The translations under genes were made by a program, and so were the position numbers. DNA of 12,875 bases from Planctomycetota bacterium. Lineage in GTDB: Bacteria > Planctomycetota > UBA1135. The stretch spans positions 1-12,875 of the forward strand of contig DNPI01000151.1 of assembly GCA_003501525.1 (NCBI GenBank). The letters are read 5' to 3'. Below the pieces are notes generated by a model that saw only the letters and a program-made list of their open reading frames with translations, was not told where the DNA came from and searched no databases. Shown here piece by piece: positions 12,507 to 12,875 of the stretch. Within the stretch, counting starts at the first letter, position 1. Each line of letters begins with the position of its first letter.

Positions 12507-12875
12507 TTAACCGTAAGTCAGCAGACCTCGGATGAACTCTTCGGCATCAGCCCCTTCAATTATTATGTGCCGCCCCGTTACCGTTCCGCTGTAGCCACCA
12601 ACACCCGTCACTTGGTTTCCAATCATCAAACACAACCCCGCCGCACCCCCGCCATTGCCACCTATTCCACCATCGCCGCCGAGCGCACCGTGGTATGTTG
12701 ATTCCGTTGCTCCACCAGTAGCCCCGGCACCCCCTGCGCCCCCCGCACCGCTTCCCTGCGATGCGACGAGGGCAGAAGCACCCGCAGCACCCGCACCACC
12801 CGCTCCCGGTGAACCGGTACCCGCGACATTGTAATAACCAACGCCGCCGCCGCCGCCGCCGCCCATCCCGCCGCC
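12507..12875 (-). CDS. Glycine-rich tail-fibre/adhesin-like protein, C-terminal part
   Basis: The frame is open to the right edge, so the gene is partial; an internal ATG at 12866 is in frame but Gly codons continue upstream of it, and no start can be assigned. The visible 122 residues are dominated by Gly/Ala stretches (GAGGAGGAGATGG, GGDGGIGGNGGG) and a run of seven Gly, then a less repetitive C-terminal part (LMIGNQVTGVGGYSGTVTGR, HIIIEGADAEEFIRGLL). Glycine-rich blocks of this sort occur in phage tail-fibre tips and adhesins, where polyglycine helices build receptor-binding sandwiches. Function is therefore probably host recognition, inferred from composition and context. Other Gly-rich surface proteins cannot be excluded. 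Confidence 0.65.
   Translation of the reverse strand, partial: GGGMGGGGGGGVGYYNVAGTGSPGAGGAGAAGASALVASQGSGAGGAGGAGATGGATESTYHGALGGDGGIGGNGGGAAGLCLMIGNQVTGVGGYSGTVTGRHIIIEGADAEEFIRGLLTYG

Larger units (their letters stand above)
9131..12875. mobile_element. Left part of an integrated prophage or prophage-like element
   Basis: The element starts at the tRNA-Glu 3' end and runs past the window edge. It carries a tyrosine recombinase next to the att site and a compact opposing gene string ending in small membrane-protein genes, preceded by a glycine-rich tail-fibre-like gene. This is the common layout at the junction of late genes, int and attP in temperate phages. Gene density, short overlapping frames and the presence of SD sites set it apart from the core genes on the left. 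No capsid, terminase, portal, repressor or endolysin gene is visible, so a satellite or other integrative element is not excluded. Confidence 0.75.

Noticed and set aside
9131..12875. CRISPR array or toxin-antitoxin module in the element
   Set aside because: No regularly spaced repeats were seen, and the small paired genes are membrane proteins without recognisable toxin or antitoxin motifs.

Overview
The window joins a bacterial core-genome segment (1 to about 9150) to the left end of what looks like a prophage or prophage-like element (about 9131 to 12875, running off the right edge). The core part reads rightward: the 3' end of rsmA (ksgA), dnaG, rpoD, a coiled-coil/C4 zinc-ribbon protein, a large subtilase that matches tripeptidyl peptidase II (TPP II), an EboE-like TIM-barrel protein and tRNA-Glu(UUC). 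Spacing is tight: 9 nt between rsmA and dnaG, an ATGA overlap for dnaG/rpoD, and a 19-nt overlap between the TPP II and eboE-like frames. Nothing in the window fixes the phylum. A bacterial TPP II beside an Ebo-type protein, and core genes that mostly lack Shine-Dalgarno sites, would suit a planctomycete or related PVC/FCB-type lineage, but this is a low-confidence inference.

Region by region: 1-205 is the rsmA tail. 215-3822 is a macromolecular-synthesis segment (primase and primary sigma factor). 3877-4641 is the zinc-ribbon protein. 4686-7922 is TPP II, with Asp51, His255, Asn353 and Ser439 spaced nearly as in the eukaryotic enzyme. 7904-9046 is the eboE-like gene. 9079-9156 is tRNA-Glu, whose acceptor stem has two mismatches at its base. 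A strong intrinsic terminator follows, then two perfect tandem 12-bp repeats, then a tyrosine recombinase gene (9349-10617) that reads away from the tRNA.

Convergent with the integrase, eight minus-strand genes run from the right edge to 10614 with almost no intergenic space: a glycine-rich tail-fibre-like protein (partial), an acidic 160-aa protein, a 39-aa membrane protein, a 62-aa membrane protein, a 141-aa coiled-coil/two-TM protein, a 94-aa membrane protein, a 58-aa soluble helical protein and a 79-aa two-TM holin-like protein. The arrangement (tRNA, integrase, end of an opposing late operon with tail-fibre and small membrane genes) is that of a temperate phage integrated in a tRNA gene. 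No endolysin, repressor or capsid gene lies in the window, so the phage assignment rests on layout and on the tail-fibre-like and integrase proteins.

The points most worth a second look are the tRNA acceptor mismatches, the bacterial TPP II joined to a lone Ebo-family gene, the dense cassette of small membrane proteins (one of 39 aa that is easy to miss), and the contrast between SD-less host genes and SD-bearing element genes.
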